Below, in pieces: positions 49,473-57,376 of a DNA stretch of 64,000 nt. The notes below the pieces were generated by a model, which saw only the letters and a list, made by a program, of their open reading frames with translations, ran no database searches and was not told the origin of the DNA. The translations under genes and the position numbers were made by a program. Source of the stretch: an uncultured Clostridia bacterium (GTDB lineage: Bacteria; Bacillota; Clostridia; Christensenellales; Borkfalkiaceae); contig CALVHH010000006.1 of the NCBI GenBank assembly GCA_944327465.1, forward strand, positions 1 through 64,000, written 5' to 3'. Each line of letters starts with the position of its first letter. Positions within the stretch are counted from its first letter, which is position 1.

Positions 49473-49493
49473 ATTTCACCCCGTGGAAGGCTA

Positions 49494-50624
49494 TCAGTAG
49501 TTGCCTTCGAATATTGTCATTTCGAGCACGGCGTCGGAATTGATCTTTATGCAGTCGACTGCGGGGGAAGCCGCGTCTACCGTACCTGCTTCGCCTACGG
49601 GCAGGTCGCTGTTGTTTACGGTGAGGCGTATTTTGTTTTCGCCCTCCTTGAGGGAGATGCCGCCCAGCTTTATTTCCTTTAAGCCGCCGCGCAGACCGGG
49701 CGTAGTTTCGCCGCCTTCAGAGCCGTCGCCCAGCTCTATCTTTGCAGTGTAAGCCATGGGCACGCCGTTTATGCTGACCTGATATTTTGCAGCCGTGAGC
49801 GAGATGTCGCCGTATTCGCAGCCGAGCACGAGGGTGAGCGACGCGTTGTCATCTGCCTTGTCGGCAGTGATTATAAATTCAAGGTATGCGCCCCTGTAGA
49901 ACAGACCGCTTATATAGTGCCCGTTGCTTGCGCGGGAATCTTCCTTGACGAGGTTTTTGCCGTTTGCCGAACCCGAGAAGTTATAGCCCGTCTTGTCGCC
50001 GTTTTCCTGTGCAAGGCCGAGAGCGTAGTCGTCCGTAAGCCCGGTTATCTGTGTGTCTTCGGCTTCGAAGGTGTAGGAAGCCTGCCACTTGGCGTAGAAT
50101 TCGACGCTGGCATCGTACTTCTTCATGGCGCTGTATTCTTCGCCGTTTTCATCGAACCAGCCGCCGAACGCGTAGCCTTCGCGCACGGGGCTTTCGACCG
50201 AGCCTATCCTCTTGCCCGATTCGAAGTGGGCGGTGTAGAACACGCCGCCGTCGGGAGCGCCGTCGTAGTTCCAATAGAACGTGGCGGTGAGCGCGTCGCT
50301 TGCGTTTACCCAGCTTGCATACAGCGTAGTATCGGCGGTGACTGCCGTAGTTTCGAATTCATAGGGAGTTTCGAGCGCTTCGTCGGCGAACCAGTTGCCG
50401 AATACCGAACCGTCCTTTGTGGGGTCTTCGGGGCGGGTGGCATAGTCGCCTTCTGCCACTTCCTGCGATTGAACGGCGCTGCCGCCGTTGCTTTCGAACG
50501 ACACGGTGTAGTAGGTGACGTCGGGGTCCTTTTGAGTATCATCCGAGGTAGCGCAGGCTGCGAGCGAGGTTATGAACAGCGCAGAGCAGAGCGTGGTTGC
50601 CATTATTACGGGAAATTTTTTCAT
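49494..50624 (-). CDS. Lipoprotein with two InlB-type repeats and a CBM6/35-like module
   Basis: 376 residues. Lipobox SLAAC (Cys24). Two InlB/Listeria-Bacteroides repeats follow: SFESNGGSAVQSQEV...NWFADEALETPYEF and GYAFGGWFDENGEEY...FYAKW. From about residue 183 a beta-sandwich begins FEAEDTQITGL and ends DCIKI, resembling CBM6/CBM35-type domains. It probably displays a carbohydrate-binding module at the surface. First gene of a three-gene unit with the membrane protein and the permuted GH3. AAGGAGA precedes the ATG. Confidence 0.82.
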   Translation of the reverse strand: MKKFPVIMATTLCSALFITSLAACATSDDTQKDPDVTYYTVSFESNGGSAVQSQEVAEGDYATRPEDPTKDGSVFGNWFADEALETPYEFETTAVTADTTLYASWVNASDALTATFYWNYDGAPDGGVFYTAHFESGKRIGSVESPVREGYAFGGWFDENGEEYSAMKKYDASVEFYAKWQASYTFEAEDTQITGLTDDYALGLAQENGDKTGYNFSGSANGKNLVKEDSRASNGHYISGLFYRGAYLEFIITADKADDNASLTLVLGCEYGDISLTAAKYQVSINGVPMAYTAKIELGDGSEGGETTPGLRGGLKEIKLGGISLKEGENKIRLTVNNSDLPVGEAGTVDAASPAVDCIKINSDAVLEMTIFEGNY

Positions 50625-50744
50625 GAAAGTTTCTCCTTGAAAAGTTTACAAATTTTTTATATGTCATTATGCCGTGCGGCATTTGTTTGCATGATCAATG
50701 CCCTTTAAGAGCAGTTTTTAAGTCAGGCGCGTATGTTACCATAT

Positions 50745-50798
50745 AAAAATTCAGGCGGTAACGATATGCCGAATTGCTTCGGCATATCGTTTGCCTGA
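50745..50798 (-). terminator. Intrinsic terminator of the large GH3 gene
   Basis: ACGATATGCCGAA/TTCGGCATATCGT (50761-50790) is extended by TCAGGC/GCCTGA to 50751-50798. Five T residues (complement of 50745-50749) follow on the minus strand. A second hairpin TTATTCAGG/CCTGAATAA lies at 50806-50830. Confidence 0.8.
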
Positions 50799-50846
50799 CT
50801 ATTGCTTATTCAGGGGGGGGACCTGAATAAATTAGGGGGGAAAGGC

Positions 50847-53800
50847 TTAGTTGTCCTTCTTTTTGCGGTTATAGAACACCACTGCCGCCGCCGCAGCTAT
50901 TGCAAGGCCTGCGCCCGCAGCTATTGCGGTGGATACGGCGCTGCCGTTGCAGCCGCTGCCCTCTTCTTCGACGGGAGCAGTATCGCCGCCATCGTCCTTG
51001 TCGAGGTCTGCTATAGCGTCCTTGATCGCCTGATCGATCATATCCTGAACTTCGTCGGAGGTGATGTAATCGGGAGTTTCGGGAGTTTCGCTGCTGCCGC
51101 CGGTGATAACGAAGGTGACAACATAGTCGACCGTGGTGGTGGTAGTTGTGCTGCCGCCCTTGTTGCCGCCCATGCCGCGGGTGGATATCATCTTGGAACC
51201 CTTGGAGCCCTTGTTGCCGTCGTCACCGCCGCCCTGCGTTGCAGTGAGACGGATGGTTACCGTGTAGGTGCCCGCCGTGGTGGGAGTACCTTCGATGAGG
51301 CCGTCCTTGCTGAGCGTTACGCCGTCGGGAAGGGTGGAACCGGGTGCCAGACCGTATTCAACGGTGTCGTAGTTTTCGGTGGTGAATTCGGTGGATTCGA
51401 GCTGAGCCATGAACTCTTCGCCCACTACGAGCTTATCAAGAGGGTCGCTGTCCTTATTGATGGTTATAGCCGCGTTGACGGTGAGCGTGTACTTGGCTGT
51501 CTTTACTACCCAGCCGTCGATTATCGATTCAACGGTGAAGGAGTATGTGCCTGCCGCGGTGGGAGTACCCGTTATTGCACCGGTGGTGGCGTTGAGGGTG
51601 AGACCTGCGGGAAGCGAACCTTCGGTCACTTCGTACGAAGTTACGGTAGAGCCCTTGCTGAGGATGGATTCTACGGAGGCGCTGCCCGTGTATTCTACCT
51701 GCTGGGTGCCTGCGGTGAGGGCGCCGCCGGTGGGATTGACTTCGCTGTAGCCGTTTTCCTGTGCGCTGGTGCTTGCAAGCTGATAGAGCATGTTCTTGGC
51801 AGCCGTACGCACGCAGTACCACTGTGTGGGGCTTTCAACGGTGATGGCTTCGCCGTCTTCGTTCTTGGTATTGAGAACGACCATCTTCTTTTCGGCATCC
51901 CATTCGCCGGAGAGGTATTCAACGAAAGGTGTGGTGTAAAGTTCTACTACGTTACCTGCACGAACCATCATATCGGGATCGGTACGGGTCTTCCAACCGA
52001 TGTAGCCGTCGGTTACGAAGTAAGCTTCGGTACCCCACTGATTCTGATAGAGTTCGGTGTTCATGTTGTAGTTGTTGGTGTTGGACCAGCCGCCGAGTCT
52101 GCCGTAGCCGACCATGGCTGCCTTGCTGCCGCCTTCCTGAAGAGCTATCTGGAAGGAACGTGCATAGTTTTCGCGCATTGCCTGCTCATCGCACCACGTG
52201 AACAGGTTGCCGCGGTTGGTTTCCTGGTCGTTCATGAAGCAGTGCTTGACGTAGCAGATGATGCCCTTGGACTGGACGCCCTGAATGACGGAAGCTGCTA
52301 TCGTGCCGTTTGCGAAGCCGTCCTGACCGTAATATTCGTTGTTACGTCCGGAGAAAGGCGAACGATGAATGTCGGCGCCGGGTGCATACCAGCCGTTCCT
52401 GCCGAGGATGAGACCGAGGTTGCCCATTATGGTACCCTGCTTGTTGGCAAGTTCGGTGTTCATGGTTGCGCCTATTATGTCGGCAGATGCCCAGCAGTGC
52501 GAGCTATCCCAGTTGTTGGGACCGTCGGAGTCTTCGGTCTTGAGCTTGCCTACGGAGGCGATATCTGCGGTGGAGTAACCTGCGAACTCTATGAGCGAGC
52601 AAAGTTCGTCATAGGTGAGCTGGTTCATGAAGGTATCCCACTTGGGATCGTCGTAGTCGACGCCCGCCATATCCTTGAACTTGATGGGCGATTCTTCTGC
52701 CAGCGATACCCACATGGGGTTCTTGGTCTCGGTACGGTTGTTCTGTACCTTGTGGTCTTCATCGTATACGCCCGTCGCCTGAGTCCAGTTCGAAGGGATA
52801 TCCGATGCGCTCTTGTACCAGGGGTCGCTCTCCTTGTCGTACGAAGGACCGAATTCGTATATATCCGTGCCGGGAACTTCGAGACCGTCCGAATTGCTTA
52901 CTTCGGGAGTGGGCGTTACGCGGAAGTTATCCCAGTAGCCGATGTTGTCGAGAACGGCGTTCTTGAAGGTGAGGTCTGCCTTGGTGGGAGCTTCGGGGAA
53001 GGTGGTGACCATGTTCGCACGCGAAATTATGGTCATGCCGCTCTCTTCGTCTGCCATCATTTCGGCAACGCGGATGTTGTTGTAGTCGTGGTCGCCGAGC
53101 TGGGTGGTTTCGTCTGCGACGCCGTTCTCTTCGGAGAACAGGTTTTCAAGTTCGTTGCCCGAATAGTCGTCCAGCCTCAAGATGGCGTCCTTATCGAGCG
53201 AGAAGGTGACTTCGTCGTAGGTATCGGTGGTGTCTGCCACATTGGTCTTGTAGTCGTAGTGTGAATCTTCCATAAGCCTTATGGTGTATTCGCCCGCATC
53301 CATTTCGTAGCAGCCCTTGTTGTCGTTTTTGTTGGCGTCATTGTAGTCCCACGAAGCCATATCCTGTACGTTTATGGCTATTACTATGGTCTGCTCTTCG
53401 CCGGGCTGAAGGATATCCGTCTTGCCGAAGCCGCAAAGCGTTACGGCTGCCTTTTCGACTTCGCCCTTGTAGTAAGGCGCGGATACGTATGCCTGTACCG
53501 TCTTTTTGCCGGCTACGTTGCCGGTGTTCTTGACGGTGACGGGTACGTATACCTTGTCTACCTGAGCTTCCTTGCCGACGGAAGAAGAGAACAGATCTGC
53601 AAGTCCGGTGCTTGCAAGAGCCGTCTTGCACGATTCGTCGGTGTAGATGCCGCCTGCGTTGAATGAGAACGTGGTGTAGTTGAGGCTGTAGCCGTAGGGA
53701 TACAGCACGTTCTTTTCCCACCATGCTTCTGCGGCGTCGAGCGAAGCCTGGCTCTGACCTGCCGAAGTTGCGTTTTCGGTGAGAGTGTCGGTATCCTTGT

Positions 53801-54956
53801 TGTATGTAAGGTTGCCGTTTACTATTTCGGTGTATACCGTTTCGTAGTACTTATAGCCGAGGTAGATGCCCTCTTCGTAGTCCACGCCGTGATAACCTTC
53901 GGTATCATACGAGGTGTAGGTGTTGGAGCCGTCGGCATTTCTGTCTTCCGAGCTGCCGACTACAACGCCGTTTTCGCGCATGTAGGAGTTGGAGCCCGCG
54001 CCGTTTCCGACGGTCTTGTCGCCCGTCTGGTTGTTGGAACCGAAGTTGTACCAGGTGGGATCGGTGGTGAAGTCGGTCATCCATTCGTCTACAAGGCTGC
54101 CCGAGGGGCTGAGACCGGTGAGGATGTCCGTCATGCCGGCAAGTCCGCCTACGCCGGGACGGCCGATGTGGAGTATGGCGCTTATCTTGTCGTTGTTCTC
54201 AAGGTCGCCGAGCTCCATGGGGTTGGAGGTGTTGGTGATGACGATGACCTTGTTGAAGCGGGCGGTCACGTATTCGATGAGCGCCTCTTCTTCATCGGTC
54301 AGCATGAGGTAGTGCTTGTACGTTTTGCCATCCTTATCCGTGTAGAGAGCCACGTGGTCGTCGTCTTCATCGACGGTCTGCTTGGTAACGCGCGAAGCGT
54401 CGCTGCCTTCGCCGCCTTCGCGGGAAAGTACGATGAACGCCGCGTCGTTATAGAGCTTTGTCGAGCTGTCTACCGTGCCGGGGAAGTCGGTGACTTCGGC
54501 GCCGATCCCGGAAGAATCCTGCTGATAGAAAGCCTTGAGCGTGGGGTTTACCTTGAAGCCCGCATGAGTGAGCGAGTCTGCAATCGTTTCGTCGCTGCCG
54601 CCGCTGTCGCTGCTCCATGCGCCCGCGCTGTCCGATGCGCCGACAAGATTGTCTGCCTTGACGCCGAACACGCTGACCCACTCGCTGCCTTTCATGGGAA
54701 GAGCTTCGTCCTTGTTCTTGAGCAGTGAAGCGCCCTCGCCGACTATCTGCCTGTTGAGATCTTCGGCTGCCTTTTTGGCATCTTCCATGCTGTTGTAGTC
54801 TGTGTAATACTTAGTCAGACTGCTTGTGGTGGTGCTTGCCGAGTCGTCTGCCGAAACAAACGCCGTGCCGGCAACGAGCCCCGTGCCCATTACCATGGCA
54901 AGGGCTACCGCAGCTAGGGAAGTGAGCTTCACTTTACCTTTTTTAAGTTTTTGCAT
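50847..54956 (-). CDS. Large membrane-anchored permuted GH3 glycosidase with putative Ig domains
   Basis: 1369 residues from the ATG at 54956, fixed by GGAGG at 54962-54966. Signal/anchor helix near residues 10-35. GH3 alpha/beta domain first (GEGASLLKNKDEALPM), FnIII-like domain, then the barrel (GRNNEYYGQDGF, CYVKHCFMNDQE, nucleophile FVTDGYIG, Asp983). Two He_PIG-type Ig domains follow (LPAGLTLNATTGAITGTPTA; LPDGVTLSKDGLIEGTPTT). The second carries a Gly/Lys/Thr-rich insertion. The end is an acidic segment, a TM helix (AIAAGAGLAIAAAAAVVFY) and RKKKDN. It probably acts on beta-linked glycosides at the outer face. Confidence 0.9.
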   Translation of the reverse strand: MQKLKKGKVKLTSLAAVALAMVMGTGLVAGTAFVSADDSASTTTSSLTKYYTDYNSMEDAKKAAEDLNRQIVGEGASLLKNKDEALPMKGSEWVSVFGVKADNLVGASDSAGAWSSDSGGSDETIADSLTHAGFKVNPTLKAFYQQDSSGIGAEVTDFPGTVDSSTKLYNDAAFIVLSREGGEGSDASRVTKQTVDEDDDHVALYTDKDGKTYKHYLMLTDEEEALIEYVTARFNKVIVITNTSNPMELGDLENNDKISAILHIGRPGVGGLAGMTDILTGLSPSGSLVDEWMTDFTTDPTWYNFGSNNQTGDKTVGNGAGSNSYMRENGVVVGSSEDRNADGSNTYTSYDTEGYHGVDYEEGIYLGYKYYETVYTEIVNGNLTYNKDTDTLTENATSAGQSQASLDAAEAWWEKNVLYPYGYSLNYTTFSFNAGGIYTDESCKTALASTGLADLFSSSVGKEAQVDKVYVPVTVKNTGNVAGKKTVQAYVSAPYYKGEVEKAAVTLCGFGKTDILQPGEEQTIVIAINVQDMASWDYNDANKNDNKGCYEMDAGEYTIRLMEDSHYDYKTNVADTTDTYDEVTFSLDKDAILRLDDYSGNELENLFSEENGVADETTQLGDHDYNNIRVAEMMADEESGMTIISRANMVTTFPEAPTKADLTFKNAVLDNIGYWDNFRVTPTPEVSNSDGLEVPGTDIYEFGPSYDKESDPWYKSASDIPSNWTQATGVYDEDHKVQNNRTETKNPMWVSLAEESPIKFKDMAGVDYDDPKWDTFMNQLTYDELCSLIEFAGYSTADIASVGKLKTEDSDGPNNWDSSHCWASADIIGATMNTELANKQGTIMGNLGLILGRNGWYAPGADIHRSPFSGRNNEYYGQDGFANGTIAASVIQGVQSKGIICYVKHCFMNDQETNRGNLFTWCDEQAMRENYARSFQIALQEGGSKAAMVGYGRLGGWSNTNNYNMNTELYQNQWGTEAYFVTDGYIGWKTRTDPDMMVRAGNVVELYTTPFVEYLSGEWDAEKKMVVLNTKNEDGEAITVESPTQWYCVRTAAKNMLYQLASTSAQENGYSEVNPTGGALTAGTQQVEYTGSASVESILSKGSTVTSYEVTEGSLPAGLTLNATTGAITGTPTAAGTYSFTVESIIDGWVVKTAKYTLTVNAAITINKDSDPLDKLVVGEEFMAQLESTEFTTENYDTVEYGLAPGSTLPDGVTLSKDGLIEGTPTTAGTYTVTIRLTATQGGGDDGNKGSKGSKMISTRGMGGNKGGSTTTTTTVDYVVTFVITGGSSETPETPDYITSDEVQDMIDQAIKDAIADLDKDDGGDTAPVEEEGSGCNGSAVSTAIAAGAGLAIAAAAAVVFYNRKKKDN

Positions 54957-54984
54957 TTTGCCCTCCAAAAAATTATTTTTTTGT

Positions 54985-55047
54985 AAGTCACGTTCACATT
55001 CTGTGACTTTTCAGCAGTATGCTACCACTATGCGCGCACCTATTCAA
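54985..55047 (-). promoter_or_regulatory. Promoter and inverted repeat upstream of the large GH3 gene
   Basis: TTGAAT (55042-55047), 17-bp spacer, TAGCAT (55019-55024) on the minus strand. In the leader, AAGTCAC-N11-GTGACTT (54985-55009) is a symmetric site that could bind a repressor or fold as a hairpin. Confidence 0.55.
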
Positions 55048-55126
55048 CATAAATGATTTAATGCGCACAATTTATCCGCTAAAAAAATATTTAAAGCACG
55101 AACTGCATTTTTTTTGGCACCAAATA

Positions 55127-55189
55127 CGCGTTTTGCCGCCCGTGCGACGGGACGCGACGCAGTTCGCGTGCGGCGGGCGGCAAAACGCG
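55127..55189. other. Long-armed inverted repeat with structured centre
   Basis: CGCGTTTTGCCGCCCG (55127-55142) and its complement (55174-55189) enclose 31 bases that hold further GC-rich pairing. It sits between the GH3 promoter and the HD-gene terminator, in a 318-bp gap without genes. It may be a structured RNA end or a mobile-element scar; I cannot tell which. Confidence 0.4.
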
Positions 55190-55200
55190 CCGCCCGCAAC

Positions 55201-55245
55201 AAAAAAGCGGCGTGGCGCCGAAGCAGTTGCTTCGGCGCCACGCCG
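55201..55245 (-). terminator. Intrinsic terminator of the HD-domain gene
   Basis: CGGCGTGGCGCCGAAGCA and its complement (55208-55245) pair perfectly; six T residues follow on the minus strand (55201-55206). Confidence 0.85.
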
Positions 55246-55274
55246 TTGAACGGAACGTATTTACGGGCGATAAA

Positions 55275-55862
55275 TCAGTCTATGCTCTCGAGCTCGTCGA
55301 GCGTGAGCAGAAAGGACGGGATGAAGTTCTGCATGAAGTACTCCACCGCGGGAAGATTGCGCGAGTGCAGGTCGTCTTCTATGCTCTTTTTGGCTTTTTC
55401 GAACTCGGTGTTGCCGCAGCGGTGCTCTTCGAGACACTTTATATATGCGGCGAGCCTGTCGGCGGCTTTCAATATTTTGTATTCGGGGCTGTCGGTATCG
55501 GCGAGCACGCAGGGCGAAAGACCTTGGGCGAGCTCTTCGGGCAGCATGGCGAGCAGCTTTTTGCAGGCGCGCTCTTCGATGTCCTTGTAGGCGCCCTTTA
55601 TGGAGCTGTTGAAATATTTTATGGGCGTGGGCAGATCGCCCGTCATCACCTCGGAACACTCGTGATAGACGGCGTAGAGCACGCACTTGTTTTCGTCGAC
55701 GCTGCCGCCGTACAGTCTGTTGGTTATTACGGCGAGGGCGTGCGCGAGCATCGCCACCTGCTGGGAGTGCTCCATTATGTTCTCCTCCCTTACGGAGCGC
55801 ATGAGCGACCATCTCTTTATATACTTCATTCTGTCCATAAACGCGTAAAAATTATAGGGCAT
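55275..55862 (-). CDS. yfbR: YfbR-like HD-domain 5'-deoxynucleotidase
   Basis: 195 residues from the ATG at 55862 (AGGAGGTG seven bases upstream). Starts NFYAFMDRMKYIKRWSLMR, then ENIMEHSQQVAMLAHALA with the first metal His, YHECSEVMTGDLPTPIKY with the HE-D site, and KAADRLAAYIKCLEEH with the final Asp. It removes the 5' phosphate from dNMPs in nucleotide salvage, a cytoplasmic housekeeping role. Monocistronic, ending at a strong terminator. Confidence 0.92.
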   Translation of the reverse strand: MPYNFYAFMDRMKYIKRWSLMRSVREENIMEHSQQVAMLAHALAVITNRLYGGSVDENKCVLYAVYHECSEVMTGDLPTPIKYFNSSIKGAYKDIEERACKKLLAMLPEELAQGLSPCVLADTDSPEYKILKAADRLAAYIKCLEEHRCGNTEFEKAKKSIEDDLHSRNLPAVEYFMQNFIPSFLLTLDELESID

Positions 55863-55984
55863 GGGGTACACCTCCTCGGTTTTATTCATCTGTTAACACA
55901 TTATATAACAATTGCCGCGCAATTTCAATTGACTTTGGGGCACAAATGAAATATAATTTGTCTATCAAAATTAAATTTACCGTC

Positions 55985-56107
55985 GGGGGTGCCCTGCGCA
56001 GACAGCCTGGGCTGAGATCATACCCTTTGAATCGGCAACGTAATGGTTGAGCGATAGTACATAAGAGTAGAACTTTGAGTGCGCCCGCATTACGCCGGGC
56101 GCACTTT
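55985..56107 (+). ncRNA. TPP (THI-box) riboswitch-like leader with terminator
   Basis: The 5' half matches the THI box: GGGGGTGCCC (P2/P3 strand), P3 GCCC/GGGC, the pyrimidine-binding GGGCTGAGATCATACCC, and TTTGA. The P5 equivalent is CAAC-GTAATG-GTTG, matching the consensus stem with its TAAT loop. But the usual CTGAT and GCGTAGGG strands are replaced by ATCGG and AGCGAT, which can pair as ATCG/CGAT. An intrinsic terminator AGTGCGCCCG/CGGGCGCACT (56078-56107) with TTTT follows. The downstream gene is a ThiT thiamine transporter. Confidence 0.75.
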
Positions 56108-56135
56108 TCAATTCGCGGCGGTAAAAGGAGGTTTT

Positions 56136-57308
56136 ATGTTTTCTTCCCTCATGGCGACCTCGATATGGGCGGACGTTATAAACTACTTTGCCAACTTCGA
56201 GGACACCACTTCTGCCTGCAGAACGGTCATACTGTGGCTGACGATAGCGCTTGCCATAGCATTCATAGTCTGCAAGCTTGCCGTAAAAAAGGAGTATCAG
56301 CACAAGGTAAACGTGGCGGCGCTGATAGTTGCGCTGGTGTTTGCCGCGGCGTGCATAGCGACTTTTGTTACGTGCTCGTTTATTGAAGACGAGCTGGTGG
56401 CAATAACTTTTTACCCGCTGCTTGCGCTGGTCATAGTGTGCGTGGTGGGCGCGCTTGCAATAGCCGTTAAACCCGTAAAGCCGATGAGGATCGCCTTTGG
56501 CTGTGCGCTGGCCGCCGCGCTGATCGCCGCGCTGGTGTGCATGGTCGTATACTACGAGAGCGGCGACGCGCCCGAATGGAACTGGGTTTCGCCCGACGAC
56601 GTGAACAGCGTGGGACTGTACGCAGCCTGCCTGGCGCTCGTGGCGATAATAGCCGTGACGGCGCTCGCATGCGACAGGGATTCCAAGCCCTTCGACGCAC
56701 GCTCGATGTCGTTTGCGGCGATGTGCGTTGCAATGTCGTTTGCGCTGTCGTACGTAAGGTTTTTCAGAATGCCCATGGGCGGCAGCATAACCTTTGCTTC
56801 GATGCTGCCCGTAATGCTCTATTCGTACATGTTCGGCTGCCGCAAGGGCGTAATAGCCGGGTTGGTGCTCGGCGTATTGCAGGCAGTGCAGGATTCCTGG
56901 CTGCTGCACCCCGCGCAGTTCATGCTCGACTACACCGTGGCGTTCGCCGCGATAGGTCTGACGGGCTGCATAAGGGGGCTCAAGCTCTTTGCGGGCAACA
57001 TGCGGCTGCAGTTTACGCTGGGCGCACTCATCGGCGGCGTTTTAAGGTTTGTTTCGCACTTCTTTTCGGGCGCGTTCGCTTTCGGCTCGTTCGGCGCGGG
57101 ATATGCCGAAGATTACGGCATTGCGGCGCTGAGCAATCCCTATCTGTACAGCCTGATTTACCAGTGCATGTACGTCATTCCCGAAGTGATAATCGTAATA
57201 GTAGTCGGCGTCATACTCCTCTCCTCCAAGAACTTTTCGCATCAGGTCGAAAGGTATTCGCTCGACAGCCGCGTCAAGGCAAAACCCGCCGCGGCACAGC
57301 AGCAGTAA
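56136..57308 (+). CDS. thiT: ThiT-type thiamine ECF transporter S component with extra N-terminal membrane domain
   Basis: 390 residues; ThiT alone is about 190. The C-terminal half is ThiT: MSFAAMCVAMSFALSYVRFF, MPMGGSITFASMLPVMLYSY and GLVLGVLQAVQDSWLLHPAQ, which contain the thiamine-binding residues of the L1/helix-6 region. The first ~195 residues add about five hydrophobic helices of unknown family and an acidic loop (ESGDAPEWNWVSPDD). It imports thiamine with an ECF energy module encoded elsewhere. AAGGAGG precedes the ATG. Control by the THI-box-like leader and its terminator is expected. Confidence 0.9.
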   Translation: MFSSLMATSIWADVINYFANFEDTTSACRTVILWLTIALAIAFIVCKLAVKKEYQHKVNVAALIVALVFAAACIATFVTCSFIEDELVAITFYPLLALVIVCVVGALAIAVKPVKPMRIAFGCALAAALIAALVCMVVYYESGDAPEWNWVSPDDVNSVGLYAACLALVAIIAVTALACDRDSKPFDARSMSFAAMCVAMSFALSYVRFFRMPMGGSITFASMLPVMLYSYMFGCRKGVIAGLVLGVLQAVQDSWLLHPAQFMLDYTVAFAAIGLTGCIRGLKLFAGNMRLQFTLGALIGGVLRFVSHFFSGAFAFGSFGAGYAEDYGIAALSNPYLYSLIYQCMYVIPEVIIVIVVGVILLSSKNFSHQVERYSLDSRVKAKPAAAQQQ

Positions 57309-57318
57309 ACATCGCATT

Positions 57319-57361
57319 AAAAAAACAGCGGCGCGGAAGACGCAAGGTCTTCCGCGCCGCT
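57319..57361 (-). terminator. Bidirectional terminator between thiT and rseP
   Basis: AGCGGCGCGGAAGAC and GTCTTCCGCGCCGCT pair around GCAAG (57327-57361). A T-run (complement of 57319-57325) follows on the minus strand. Confidence 0.85.
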
Positions 57362-57376
57362 CTGCGTTTTGCAGCG

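Noticed and set aside
50802..53264. Another 820-codon open frame on the plus strand
   Set aside because: Antisense to the large GH3 gene; no recognisable domain, and it begins inside that gene's terminator hairpins.
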